Shown in pieces: positions 1 to 6,605 of a DNA stretch of 11,889 bases. The DNA comes from Sedimentisphaerales bacterium. GTDB taxonomy: Bacteria > Planctomycetota > Phycisphaerae > Sedimentisphaerales > SG8-4. Both the position numbers and the translations under genes were made by a program. The stretch is taken from contig JAFGJR010000025.1 of NCBI GenBank assembly GCA_016928975.1, positions 1 to 11,889 on the forward strand, given 5' to 3'. The notes beneath the pieces are model-generated. The model did not search any database, had not been told where the DNA came from, and saw nothing but the letters and a program-made list of their open reading frames with translations. The stretch's first letter is position 1, and each line of letters begins with the position of its first letter.

Positions 1-1
1 G

Positions 2-61
2 TCGATGCTGCGCTCGCGCACGCAGGTGACCTGGAAAGGGCGGACCATCCGTGGCCATTGA
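2..61 (+). CDS. C-terminal end of a probable family 2 glycosyltransferase (partial)
   Basis: Frame 2 is open from the left edge to a TGA at 59-61 and encodes 19 residues containing VTWKGRTI. A basic tail with a WKGR motif is common at the C-terminus of membrane-associated family 2 glycosyltransferases, including the carotenoid (CrtQ-like) and hopanoid-type enzymes. Its last 11 bases overlap the start of the CrtO-like acyltransferase, which suggests translational coupling. In staphyloxanthin synthesis CrtQ adds glucose to diaponeurosporenoate and CrtO then esterifies it, so this neighbour fits a CrtQ role. The identity rests on a very short tail plus context. The bulk of the gene lies outside the window, and frame 1 is also open to position 90, so the reading-frame choice is itself an inference. 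Confidence 0.5.
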   Translation, partial: SMLRSRTQVTWKGRTIRGH

Positions 62-551
62 GTTGCCGGCAGCTTGGATTGTCGTTCTGAATGTAGGGGG
101 CTGGCTGGTCCTACAACTCGCCCTTGCCTGGGCGTTTACGCGAATGCCGGTGACGTGGTTCCGCCCCGTTCCACCAAGTTCGTGGGAAAATGACGGGCGG
201 TTCTACGAGCGTTTCGTTGCCATCAGGCGATGGAAAGACCTTCTCCCCGACGGCGCGCGCTGGTTTGCGGGCGGTTTTGCGAAAGGGGCATTGGCCGGCG
301 TCAGTCCAGAGTACCTGCAACGGTTCCTTCGGGAGACCCGTCGAGGCGAGCTTTGCCACTGGCTCGCCATTTGTGGCGCCCCCGTTTTCTTCCTCTGGAA
401 CCCGTGGTGGGGAGACCTCGTCATCATCGCCTACGCGCTGGCCGCCAACCTGCCATGCATCTTCGCCCAGCGGTACAACCGGGCACGTATGTTTCGGTTG
501 ATTGGCCGAGTTCACCGCCATACAGGAAGAAACGGCAAGACGGTGCTCTGA
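51..551 (+). CDS. crtO: CrtO-like glycosyl-4,4'-diaponeurosporenoate acyltransferase
   Basis: The 166-residue membrane protein matches the CrtO family in length and layout. CrtO esterifies the sugar of a C30 carotenoid glycoside with a fatty acid, the last step of staphyloxanthin-type pigment synthesis at the membrane. Conserved blocks visible in order are ENDGRFYE (about 46-53), RRWKDLLPDGARWFAGGFAK (59-78), RETRRGELCHW (94-104), FFLWNPWW (112-119) and ANLPCIFAQRYNR (131-143). A hydrophobic N-terminal segment (about 7-29) and a second at about 105-137 give the expected membrane topology. The start is GTG at 51, with a purine-rich GGAAAGGG about 9 bases upstream. It overlaps the upstream glycosyltransferase-like frame by 11 bases, supporting an operon. 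Planctomycetes are known to make C30 carotenoids, so the role is plausible. The exact carotenoid acceptor cannot be read from the sequence. Confidence 0.82.
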   Translation: MAIELPAAWIVVLNVGGWLVLQLALAWAFTRMPVTWFRPVPPSSWENDGRFYERFVAIRRWKDLLPDGARWFAGGFAKGALAGVSPEYLQRFLRETRRGELCHWLAICGAPVFFLWNPWWGDLVIIAYALAANLPCIFAQRYNRARMFRLIGRVHRHTGRNGKTVL

Positions 552-1077
552 CCGGGTCGGTGTGCTCGCAGCGCGTACTGTTCGCAGGTTTGCGTGAGCC
601 GGATCGCGGAACATCGATTCGCTGTGTTCGAGGAGTGGCACGGCGTGTTCGCGACCGGATGCTCGCCCGAACGCATGGCACGGAGGCGGCGTGTCCATCT
701 CGCTGCACGACTAAGTCCCACGGCAGGCAGGTGGTGGTGTATCGCGCGCACCGCGGCGCGAGATGCAGCAATCAGAAGCCCAAACGACGCCGTGGCCGTA
801 TCAGGATCAGCGACGTTTCCCGCTCCGTTGTCCCAGATTCTGTCCAGTTGCCGTTGCCAGGGTTCGGCTTCCTGCTTGCGCATCTCAGCGCATCGCATCG
901 GCATGCTATCGACAGACCCGAGGATCTGTGCATCAGTCGCAGTAACCCCGGTGTTCCGGCGTTTACCTGAGCGGGGTGTTCTCGCTCCAGGCCCTGAGAC
1001 GTGTGAGAACAGCCGAGTTCGACCATAACACCTTACATGTGAATGGCTTATGGTTTCTTATAGAATTTTTACCTATC
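552..1077. other. Unassigned spacer with an AT-rich 3' end
   Basis: About 525 bases without a gene I can support. Several overlapping frames are open on both strands because the DNA is GC-rich, but none shows a ribosome site, a recognisable domain or a consistent coding pattern. The last 60 bases (about 1023-1088) are sharply AT-rich and contain CCATAA (1023-1028) and TTATGG (1048-1053) as a 6-base inverted repeat. This lies just past the stop of the minus-strand PEP-CTERM gene and may form part of its 3' untranslated region. It is not a clear intrinsic terminator. No tRNA or other structured RNA was seen. Confidence 0.5.
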
Positions 1078-2661
1078 TTAAATATTTTTTATCCGCTTGC
1101 GGCGGCGAAGCACAGCCAAGACGCCGAACCACAGAAGGACCAGAGTTCCAGGTTCCGGGGTGATCTCGATCACCATGGATGGATACGAGTGGTCTCCTGG
1201 CCTGGCGATCGCCGAAAGGCCCGCGGGGAAGTTGACCAGGGTCAGCGCACCAAAACCGCCGACGATCGGTCCCTCGGTCTTCAGGAACTCGAATGTGTCG
1301 CCAATCTCGGGGGTGAAGCCCGGAAGCAGTTCGACGCGGAGGGTGCCTGCCAGCGACGCCCCGCCGCCCGCCAAAACCTCGAGCATGTCGAAGCCGTCGC
1401 TTTCCTGGCCAGCGTTGTACCCGCCGAGCTGGATTTCCAGCAGGCCGTCCGCAAACTGCTGGTACTCGTAGACGGCCACGAGTTTCCCGGTGGATTCACC
1501 CGGCGCGATCCTGCCGTGGTTGCGGACTTCGGAGAAGATCCGCCCATTGCCACGCAGCAGGCCGCCGTTCTGGATGATGACCTGCCCCCGATCGGTGACG
1601 TCGTTGCCGACGGTGTTGATTTCGCCGCCGTCCACGAGGGTGATCGTACCGCCGGAGGTTGCCCAGACCGTGCCCCCGCTCCAGGGTGACTGGACAATGC
1701 AGTGAAGCGCAGCGTGGTTCTCAGGCAGTGCGGGGTTGTTGCGGATAACGAGTTCTCCCTGCCCGCTGGCCACCGGCTGGCCGAGGCCCTCGTCATACCG
1801 CCCTCCGACCACGACCCGCCCGGTCCACTCGGTGTGGCTGGTCCAGATACTCACGTCATTGACATCGTGGGCGATCTCGAGCGTGCCGGTCGAGCCGGGC
1901 TGAGCGGCGATGTTGGTGCCCGCCCACGAGTTGCTGTGGCCGCCGTCGATGAACGAGAGCTTGCCGGTCCCGAGAACCCCGACGTTCAAGTCGCCCGCCG
2001 AGCCGACGACCCACAGCGTGGATCCTTTTCCGGTGACCTGCACGTCGCCGCTGGCGCCGGCCTCGGCACCGATGCTGCACCAGTCGGACCGCACCGTCCC
2101 GCCGTTTTGGACTTCCACCTTCCCCATCCCCTCGTAGCCGACCCGGAGACCACCGCTCACGTTCAGGCATGACTGCCCCATGCCTCCGCCCGTGTAGGTC
2201 ATGTACCCGTCAGATGTCACTCGCCCGAAGGAATCCGCCCCCAGGTAGCCCAGGTACGCCTCACTCACGGAGAGGTATCCCTGGCCGGCATCGCCGCTGG
2301 CGGTGAGAATATCGAGGTACCCACTGCCGGTGCCCGCCCCAGTATTCTGGAAGCCCACGTAGAGAATGCTTGCCTCGTTCTGTACGCCGGAGACGTACAC
2401 CACCTGGGCGGTGCCGCCGTTGTTGATCGAGGCGTCCAGCGCCGGGCCGGGCACGCCGCCGCTCCAGTTGCTCGGCTCGTGCCACTCACCGATCGCCCCT
2501 GTCCATGAAGTCTCCGCCGCCCACGACGGCGCGGACCAGCACGCTACCGCAGCCAGGACCGCACACGGCCCCAACCACGCACCGCTGCCCCAGTGTCGTC
2601 CTCGCACCTCTCTCCGGCCAGAGTACTCAACGGTACCCTTGGCGCAACCTCGCATGATCAT
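1078..2661 (-). CDS. Exported PEP-CTERM beta-helix-like surface protein
   Basis: The 527-residue product carries a C-terminal PEP-CTERM signal: PEPGT at 502-506, a hydrophobic stretch, then RRRKR near the end. That signal is recognised by an exosortase, which is not present in this window. The start is ATG at 2661, because GAGG lies 5 bases upstream and the N-terminus then gives a long basic stretch, a hydrophobic segment and an Ala-rich cleavage region near residue 48. An upstream in-frame ATG at 2739 lacks these. The mature protein begins with a W..AIGEWHEPSNWSGGVPG block, then Gly-rich repeats of the G.L.VGY.G.G.VEVQNGG kind, as in autotransporter-like beta-helix passengers of planctomycetes. 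No catalytic motif is visible, so it is more likely structural or adhesive than an enzyme. Two Cys occur in the repeat region. The class is confident, the specific role unknown. Confidence 0.88.
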   Translation of the reverse strand: MIMRGCAKGTVEYSGRREVRGRHWGSGAWLGPCAVLAAVACWSAPSWAAETSWTGAIGEWHEPSNWSGGVPGPALDASINNGGTAQVVYVSGVQNEASILYVGFQNTGAGTGSGYLDILTASGDAGQGYLSVSEAYLGYLGADSFGRVTSDGYMTYTGGGMGQSCLNVSGGLRVGYEGMGKVEVQNGGTVRSDWCSIGAEAGASGDVQVTGKGSTLWVVGSAGDLNVGVLGTGKLSFIDGGHSNSWAGTNIAAQPGSTGTLEIAHDVNDVSIWTSHTEWTGRVVVGGRYDEGLGQPVASGQGELVIRNNPALPENHAALHCIVQSPWSGGTVWATSGGTITLVDGGEINTVGNDVTDRGQVIIQNGGLLRGNGRIFSEVRNHGRIAPGESTGKLVAVYEYQQFADGLLEIQLGGYNAGQESDGFDMLEVLAGGGASLAGTLRVELLPGFTPEIGDTFEFLKTEGPIVGGFGALTLVNFPAGLSAIARPGDHSYPSMVIEITPEPGTLVLLWFGVLAVLRRRKRIKNI

Positions 2662-2751
2662 GATTTCCTCTCTCTCTCTTCTGAAATGAGCCCAGACGCC
2701 GTTACTATCGCCTCTGAACGGGTTTAGACTTGGCCTCAAGTGTCTGCACTA

Positions 2752-2790
2752 CTAGCAGATGATGATCGCTTCCTCCAAATATCACCTCCT
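2752..2790 (-). promoter_or_regulatory. Perfect Shine-Dalgarno with possible 8-codon leader frame
   Basis: On the minus strand AGGAGGTGAT (2790 down to 2781) is fully complementary to the usual 16S rRNA 3' end. It lies between the predicted promoter and the PEP-CTERM gene, about 120 bases before that gene's own start and ribosome site. Six bases after AGGAGG is a TTG opening a frame of eight codons (Leu/Met-Glu-Glu-Ala-Ile-Ile-Ile-Cys) that ends with TAG at 2754-2752. It could be a leader peptide or a ribosome standby site, or it may be chance. Translation is inference only. Confidence 0.3.
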
Positions 2791-2807
2791 ACGGATATGA
2801 CCTAAGC

Positions 2808-2844
2808 GATTTACCAGTCTAAATCCTCGTGCATTTCCTGTCAA
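2808..2844 (-). promoter_or_regulatory. Sigma-70-like promoter of the PEP-CTERM gene, with a dyad over the -10 box
   Basis: On the minus strand a perfect -35 box TTGACA (2844-2839) is followed after 17 bases by TAGACT (2821-2816), a 4 of 6 match to the -10 consensus. Transcription would begin near 2809, giving a leader of roughly 148 bases before the ATG at 2661. An inverted repeat GATTTA-N6-TAAATC (2808-2825) covers the -10 box and the start point, which is where a repressor operator would sit. The promoter fit is good; the operator is an inference from symmetry alone. Confidence 0.55.
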
Positions 2845-3104
2845 GCAAAACACATCCGGCGCGACTCTCCAAGTGGTTCGGCTCAGGTGTGGTTCGGTTT
2901 GGTTCTCCTGTGCTCCGGCGGCCTGTGGCGGGAGATTGAAGAGGCAGCCGGCCTTCCTAAGTCCTTGAAAGACATCGTCTTGCGTTCGTGCCGCGCCGGG
3001 ATCATTGAGGTCATGAGAATCATCGCTTGCCCCGGTTGAAAGCGACGTCTGCAGTTTGAAAAAGTTACTTCTTTGAAGGCAGACCTGGCTATCGTTTGAG
3101 TTCT

Positions 3105-3154
3105 GATCTACGTTGCGGCCAGGCAGCGATCTGCGTTGTACCCGAGGCCAGGCA
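3105..3154 (+). repeat. Imperfect tandem direct repeat
   Basis: GATCTACGTTGCGGCCAGGCA (3105-3125) is followed two bases later by a copy at 3128-3154 that starts GATCTGCGTTG and ends GGCCAGGCA. The second copy carries a few extra bases in the middle. It lies upstream of the aminotransferase and has no known function; it may be a small duplication. Confidence 0.6.
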
Positions 3155-3301
3155 CACCCCTCTCCGGCTCCAAGTCAACGTCGCGTATGGTATCATTACC
3201 GGGGGCCGGTCAAGGGAAGCCGTCCGGGCCTGCGTGGAACGCAGGAGGGCGCGTTGGCCACCGAGGGCTGGACGCCCCGTGTCAATACCTGCGATGAGAC
3301 A

Positions 3302-4132
3302 ATGCAGCCGATTGCTTATGTGAATGGCGTTTTCTGCGGTATCGAGGAGGCGAGGGTGTCCGTCGAGGACAGGGGATTTCAATTCGCCGATGGGGTTTAC
3401 GAGGTGATCGCCGCACGGAGTCGGCAGCCGTTTCGCCTCCAGCGGCACCTGGAGCGGCTCCAGCGCAGCGCGGACGCCATCGATCTGGCCGTCGACGTTG
3501 ATTCGCTGACGCTCCCCAAGGTGATCGATGAAGGCATTGCTCGCTGCGGTTACGAAGATGTCATGGTCTACGTACAGCTCACGCGTGGCGTCGCGCCGCG
3601 CAAGCTGGAGTGTCCCGCCGCCATGCGGCCAACAGTCGTGGTCACGTTTAGAGCCCTTCCCGTATTCGGCCAGGAGCTTCGCGAGCGAGGTGTAGCATTA
3701 CGATCGGTTCGAGACACGCGATGGGCCTATTGCAGTGTGAAGTCCGTCTCCCTATTGGCGAGCGTTCTTCTCAAGAGCGAGGCGCAGCGGGATGGGTTCT
3801 TCGATGCGCTCATTATAGGTCCGGATGATCTGGTTCGAGAGGCGACCAGCGCCAACGTCTTCGCGGTAGCGAACGGTATTCTGCGCACGCCGCCTCGGAG
3901 CGAACATATTCTGCACGGGGTCACGCGCGACTATGTACTTGAGCGCGCGCAGGATGCGGGTATTGAGAGCCGCGAGGAGGAGATGCTGCTGCGGGACGTC
4001 ACCGCCGCTGAGGAAGTCTTCCTTTGCAGCACGACAAAGGACATTGTCCCCGTGAGTTCAATAGATGGGCAGACTATCGCCTCAGGGCAGCCTGGTCCGG
4101 TGACCCGTCAGTTGCTTCGCTTCTTCGCGTGA
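3302..4132 (+). CDS. D-amino acid transaminase-type PLP class IV aminotransferase
   Basis: The 276-residue product is a fold type IV PLP enzyme of usual length. It would transfer amino groups between D-amino acids such as D-Ala or D-Glu and 2-oxo acids in the cytoplasm, supplying peptidoglycan or related pathways. Visible family features are VEDRGFQFADGVYEV (21-35, Tyr33 equivalent to Tyr31 of Bacillus D-amino acid transaminase), TRGVAPR (94-100), the PLP lysine Lys147 in SVKSVSLL, Glu180 in VREATSANVF, GVTRD (206-210) and STTKDIVPV (243-251). Odd feature: the position matching the carboxylate-trap His100 is Leu102, so substrate choice may differ. ATG at 3302 aligns with family N-termini but has only a weak ribosome site. 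A TTG at 3254 in the same frame has a strong AGGAGGG 4 bases upstream and would add 16 residues. Branched-chain aminotransferase or aminodeoxychorismate lyase are less likely alternatives. Confidence 0.85.
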   Translation: MQPIAYVNGVFCGIEEARVSVEDRGFQFADGVYEVIAARSRQPFRLQRHLERLQRSADAIDLAVDVDSLTLPKVIDEGIARCGYEDVMVYVQLTRGVAPRKLECPAAMRPTVVVTFRALPVFGQELRERGVALRSVRDTRWAYCSVKSVSLLASVLLKSEAQRDGFFDALIIGPDDLVREATSANVFAVANGILRTPPRSEHILHGVTRDYVLERAQDAGIESREEEMLLRDVTAAEEVFLCSTTKDIVPVSSIDGQTIASGQPGPVTRQLLRFFA

Positions 4133-4223
4133 CCGCCGGGGCGTTGATCCGCAGTCCTGAGCCACTTTTGTGAGCTTCGGACTCCACGTAGTCTCCCGCC
4201 TGACGGCGAGCCCAGCATGTTTG

Positions 4224-4276
4224 CTGCTTCTGTTTTCTGATCTCCGATGCGGCCTGTTCCCTGATTACTGATTTCA
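4224..4276. repeat. Degenerate ATCAG-type intergenic repeat
   Basis: Read on the minus strand, this stretch is a run of short units resembling AATCAG, AACAG, GATCAG and AAACAG, separated by a less regular centre. When translated, such units give Ile-Arg-Asn-Gln-Lys-Ser-Glu-like strings that appear in many spurious proteins from planctomycetes and other environmental bacteria. Here the copies are few and diverged. It is probably a decayed intergenic repeat and not coding. Confidence 0.35.
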
Positions 4277-4589
4277 ACGAGGTGATTGGTGCAACGGGGC
4301 GATGCATGATTGGACATTGCCCCTGGCCGCGGATGTCCATGTTCGGGTTGTAAGGAACGTCCTGGAGTCCCTCTTATCATGAAACAGACTGGAAAACGCC
4401 CGGAATGCGGTTGCGCCGAGGGCATCGCGGATGCCAAGACGATAGACCGCGATGACTCCATCGCGCAAGAGATGACTGTCGCGACACATCGGAAGCCGGA
4501 GGTAGTGATCCTGAAAAGGCAAGCGGCCGACGGTGGAATTGATTCCGTTCGAGGTCTGAGGCGAGAAGCATGGTTGCCCATGTAATCGT

Positions 4590-4608
4590 GCCTGGCTGCG
4601 CCGCCGGG
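4590..4608 (+). repeat. GC-rich REP-like palindrome, copy 1
   Basis: GCCTGGC, loop TGCGCC, then GCCGGGA. The stem pairs as CCTGGC with GCCGGG, with one G-T wobble. It shares the core GGCTRCGCCGCCGG with copies at 7368 and 9096. It lies beyond the 3' end of the PIG-L deacetylase gene. No T tract follows on either strand, so it is not a standard terminator. Confidence 0.5.
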
Positions 4609-4671
4609 ATTCATTCGAGTATCGGACAGCAGCCTCCCCTTGGGCCTGGCGTGTTCCACACCCACGCTTCG

Positions 4672-6555
4672 TCACCCTACACAGTTGGGATCGGCAATAT
4701 TGCCCTCGCCGCTGTAGCATCGCTGAAGGACGGCGAAATCGGTCTGATCTGCGTCGCCATCCGAATCGAGGTCGGCCTTGGCACAATCAACCGCATAGGA
4801 AATAGCCGGGCCCGAGGCGCAAGACTCGAAGGCCGTGACGTCGTCGTTGTCCATGTCGTTGTCACCGTCAAAGTCACCCGGCAGCGGCGATAGCGACTTG
4901 TTCTGAAACACGTAGGTGCCGCCGGAGCCGGCCCCCGCGATGAACACCTCTACATAGTAGGTCCCGAGTCTGTAGAAGACATATGCGAAGGGCTCCGTGG
5001 GGCCGGCTTGCTGGAAGGTGGCCAGCAGGGTGGTCCCGTCGCGATCGTAGAGTCGCAGGCCCAGGTCTGATCCGGTGACGTCCATGCGGAATCGCAGGCA
5101 ACCCGCTTCCGGCACCTGCAGACGCCAGATGTCGTGCACATCTTGTTGCAGTGCGGTTTGGGAATACTGGCGGCTGAGCTGCCCAGAAGCGGAATCGTCA
5201 ATATCCTGAACACTCGGGGCGGTCGGCCAGTCATTGTTGTCAGGTCCGTTGTGGCCGCCGAGCCAAAAGATCTCGTTCGATTTGGCGAAGCTGATCAGGT
5301 AGCCCTTGGAGTCAATGACAGTACTCGGCACGAGGACGCCGCCGCTGTAGTACCATCCGATTTGGGACTTGTAGCAGTCGATGGCCAAGCGTTTCAGATT
5401 GGTGACGCGATCGGCACGGCGGATCGGCGAGTCCGCACTGATGGCCGCGAAGTCGAAGACGGCGTCAGGGACGGGCATGCCTGTGGGTGTGTCGAAGGTT
5501 GAGGTCGGCACGCAGCGGTCCTCGCGCGTCGTGGCATAAGCAGGATTGGGCCAATAGGTCGACGACTGTTGCGGGGCGTGGATGATCTCGCGGTACATGG
5601 TTGCCGAAAGCATGCCGGCCTGGCGCAGAGCCACATCGAGGAACAGGTACGTGTAGGCGTGGTCAACGTGCGAGTCGCGAGGATCAGACACATAGACTTC
5701 GGTCGGATTGAAACTCGAGAGGATGGCCACGAGGTCCTGGCCGACGTTTGTGCCGGCGTACTTGATAGATTCGGGCGAGGTGTCTCTTCTGAAGGCATCG
5801 GGGTCGTACTTCTCGTTCTTCTGTGTGTAGGGTGAGGTCCACACGGTGGAGATGTCGCAGTTGCTGGTGAAGAGCGCGCGAAGGCCTTGATCGGGGTAGC
5901 CCAGGAACGGCACGTCTCTCGGGTCTGTCAGGCCGAGCCGCGCCATGGCCTCGAGGCTCTCAGCGTGGCGGGCCAGAGCCGAGTTGCGGAAGTCGGCCGG
6001 CGTCGGGGTTGTCACCTGGTAGTAGTTGGCGACCGCCGATGTATACGCATCGCCGCTGGTTATGACGACCACACACACGCGTGCATGGAGGAGATGATCC
6101 CCGTGGAGAGCGTGATAGATGACACCGGCATGTGCGAGGGTCTCATCATCAGGATGGGGGGCGACGATCAGGATGCGTCTTCCGGAGGAGGGCGGGATGT
6201 TGAATGCGAACTCGGTTAAGGGCTGCTGTCTGGTGTGCAGGCGGAGCGGCTCGGAGTAATGATACTGCTGGTAGTCAGGGTCCCACCATCGGAGCTGGAT
6301 GGTCGTATCACCGTTGGCATCGACGCCCGCATCGACGGGGCCCAACTGGCTGGTCGCACCGGGAGCGGCGACCGGAAGCACGAGCGTGAAGCCGGAATGG
6401 TCGTCACTGTTCACGCTGCAGGCGATGTCGCTGCAGGTGTCGTCGTCTGAATTGGCGACAGTGATGGTGATCGGGGCAGTCTCGGCCGGGGCGAGACGAA
6501 CAGCCAGCAGCATCAGAACAACACCAAGATGACAGACCAGCCGGAGACCAAACAT
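4672..6555 (-). CDS. Exported PIG-L family deacetylase with dockerin-like tail
   Basis: The 627-residue product has a signal peptide (about 1-25), a small beta-rich N-terminal domain and a PIG-L (LmbE-like) zinc deacetylase domain. Signatures are APHPDDET (132-139), TSGD (166-169), RHAESLEA (196-203) and DSHVDHAYT (294-302), which supply the metal ligands His134, Asp137 and His299 expected for the family. Members remove acetyl groups from N-acetylglucosamine-type substrates. A beta-sandwich resembling a PPC domain follows at about 455-550. The C-terminus (559-627) has two Asp-rich EF-hand-like loops, GDFDGDNDMDNDD and ADLDSDGDADQTD, the dockerin-like tail frequent in planctomycete exoproteins. 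The start is ATG at 6555, with GGAGGG 7 bases upstream; an upstream ATG at 6675 would bury the signal peptide. The enzyme is likely to act outside the cytoplasm on polysaccharide, but the substrate is unknown. Confidence 0.88.
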   Translation of the reverse strand: MFGLRLVCHLGVVLMLLAVRLAPAETAPITITVANSDDDTCSDIACSVNSDDHSGFTLVLPVAAPGATSQLGPVDAGVDANGDTTIQLRWWDPDYQQYHYSEPLRLHTRQQPLTEFAFNIPPSSGRRILIVAPHPDDETLAHAGVIYHALHGDHLLHARVCVVVITSGDAYTSAVANYYQVTTPTPADFRNSALARHAESLEAMARLGLTDPRDVPFLGYPDQGLRALFTSNCDISTVWTSPYTQKNEKYDPDAFRRDTSPESIKYAGTNVGQDLVAILSSFNPTEVYVSDPRDSHVDHAYTYLFLDVALRQAGMLSATMYREIIHAPQQSSTYWPNPAYATTREDRCVPTSTFDTPTGMPVPDAVFDFAAISADSPIRRADRVTNLKRLAIDCYKSQIGWYYSGGVLVPSTVIDSKGYLISFAKSNEIFWLGGHNGPDNNDWPTAPSVQDIDDSASGQLSRQYSQTALQQDVHDIWRLQVPEAGCLRFRMDVTGSDLGLRLYDRDGTTLLATFQQAGPTEPFAYVFYRLGTYYVEVFIAGAGSGGTYVFQNKSLSPLPGDFDGDNDMDNDDVTAFESCASGPAISYAVDCAKADLDSDGDADQTDFAVLQRCYSGEGNIADPNCVG

Positions 6556-6576
6556 TCTGATGCCCTCCAGCTTCTG

Positions 6577-6605
6577 ATCATACCGCGACGACGGGGCCGG
6601 ACCAA
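6577..6605 (-). promoter_or_regulatory. Possible promoter of the PIG-L deacetylase gene
   Basis: On the minus strand TATGAT (6582-6577) is a 5 of 6 match to the -10 box. It lies 17 bases after TTGGTC (6605-6600), a 3 of 6 match to the -35 box. Transcription would start only about 15 bases before the ATG, just ahead of the ribosome site. The weak -35 and very short leader keep confidence low. Confidence 0.33.

Larger units (their letters stand above)
2662..3301. other. Divergent intergenic region upstream of the PEP-CTERM and aminotransferase genes
   Basis: This 640-base region separates two divergently transcribed genes. The left part holds the promoter, dyad and leader of the minus-strand gene, annotated separately. 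The right part holds an imperfect direct repeat (3105-3154) and, further on, the stretch before the aminotransferase. I found no convincing promoter for the plus-strand gene. An AT-rich patch at 3052-3078 contains TTGAAA, but no -10 box lies at a good distance. No tRNA, small gene or terminator was recognised. Confidence 0.5.
4133..4671. other. Unassigned spacer between convergent genes
   Basis: About 540 bases between the 3' ends of two convergent genes. It contains a degenerate CTGAT-rich repeat near 4224-4276 and a GC-rich palindrome at 4590-4608, both annotated separately. A 91-codon plus frame at 4310-4585 and overlapping minus frames are open, but they show no recognisable domain and no good ribosome site. 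I do not call a gene. It may contain decayed sequence. No clear intrinsic terminator is present. Confidence 0.45.

Noticed and set aside
512..904. A 130-codon minus frame downstream of the CrtO-like gene
   Set aside because: There is no ribosome site at the ATG, it overlaps the CrtO-like 3' end, and no family is recognisable. A small real gene cannot be fully excluded.
230..970. A 246-codon plus frame and other long frames across 190-1028 on both strands
   Set aside because: They overlap the well-supported CrtO-like gene or each other, are rich in Arg, Ser, Pro and Cys as expected for off-frame GC-rich DNA, and lack ribosome sites and domains.
1023..1088. Intrinsic terminator of the PEP-CTERM gene in the AT-rich stretch
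   Set aside because: The only inverted repeat found has a 6-base A/T-rich stem with a 19-base loop, and the T-rich stretch lies on the wrong side of it for the minus-strand gene.
4310..4585. A 91-codon plus frame in the spacer after the aminotransferase
   Set aside because: No convincing ribosome site, no recognisable domain, and minus-strand frames of greater length cover the same bases.
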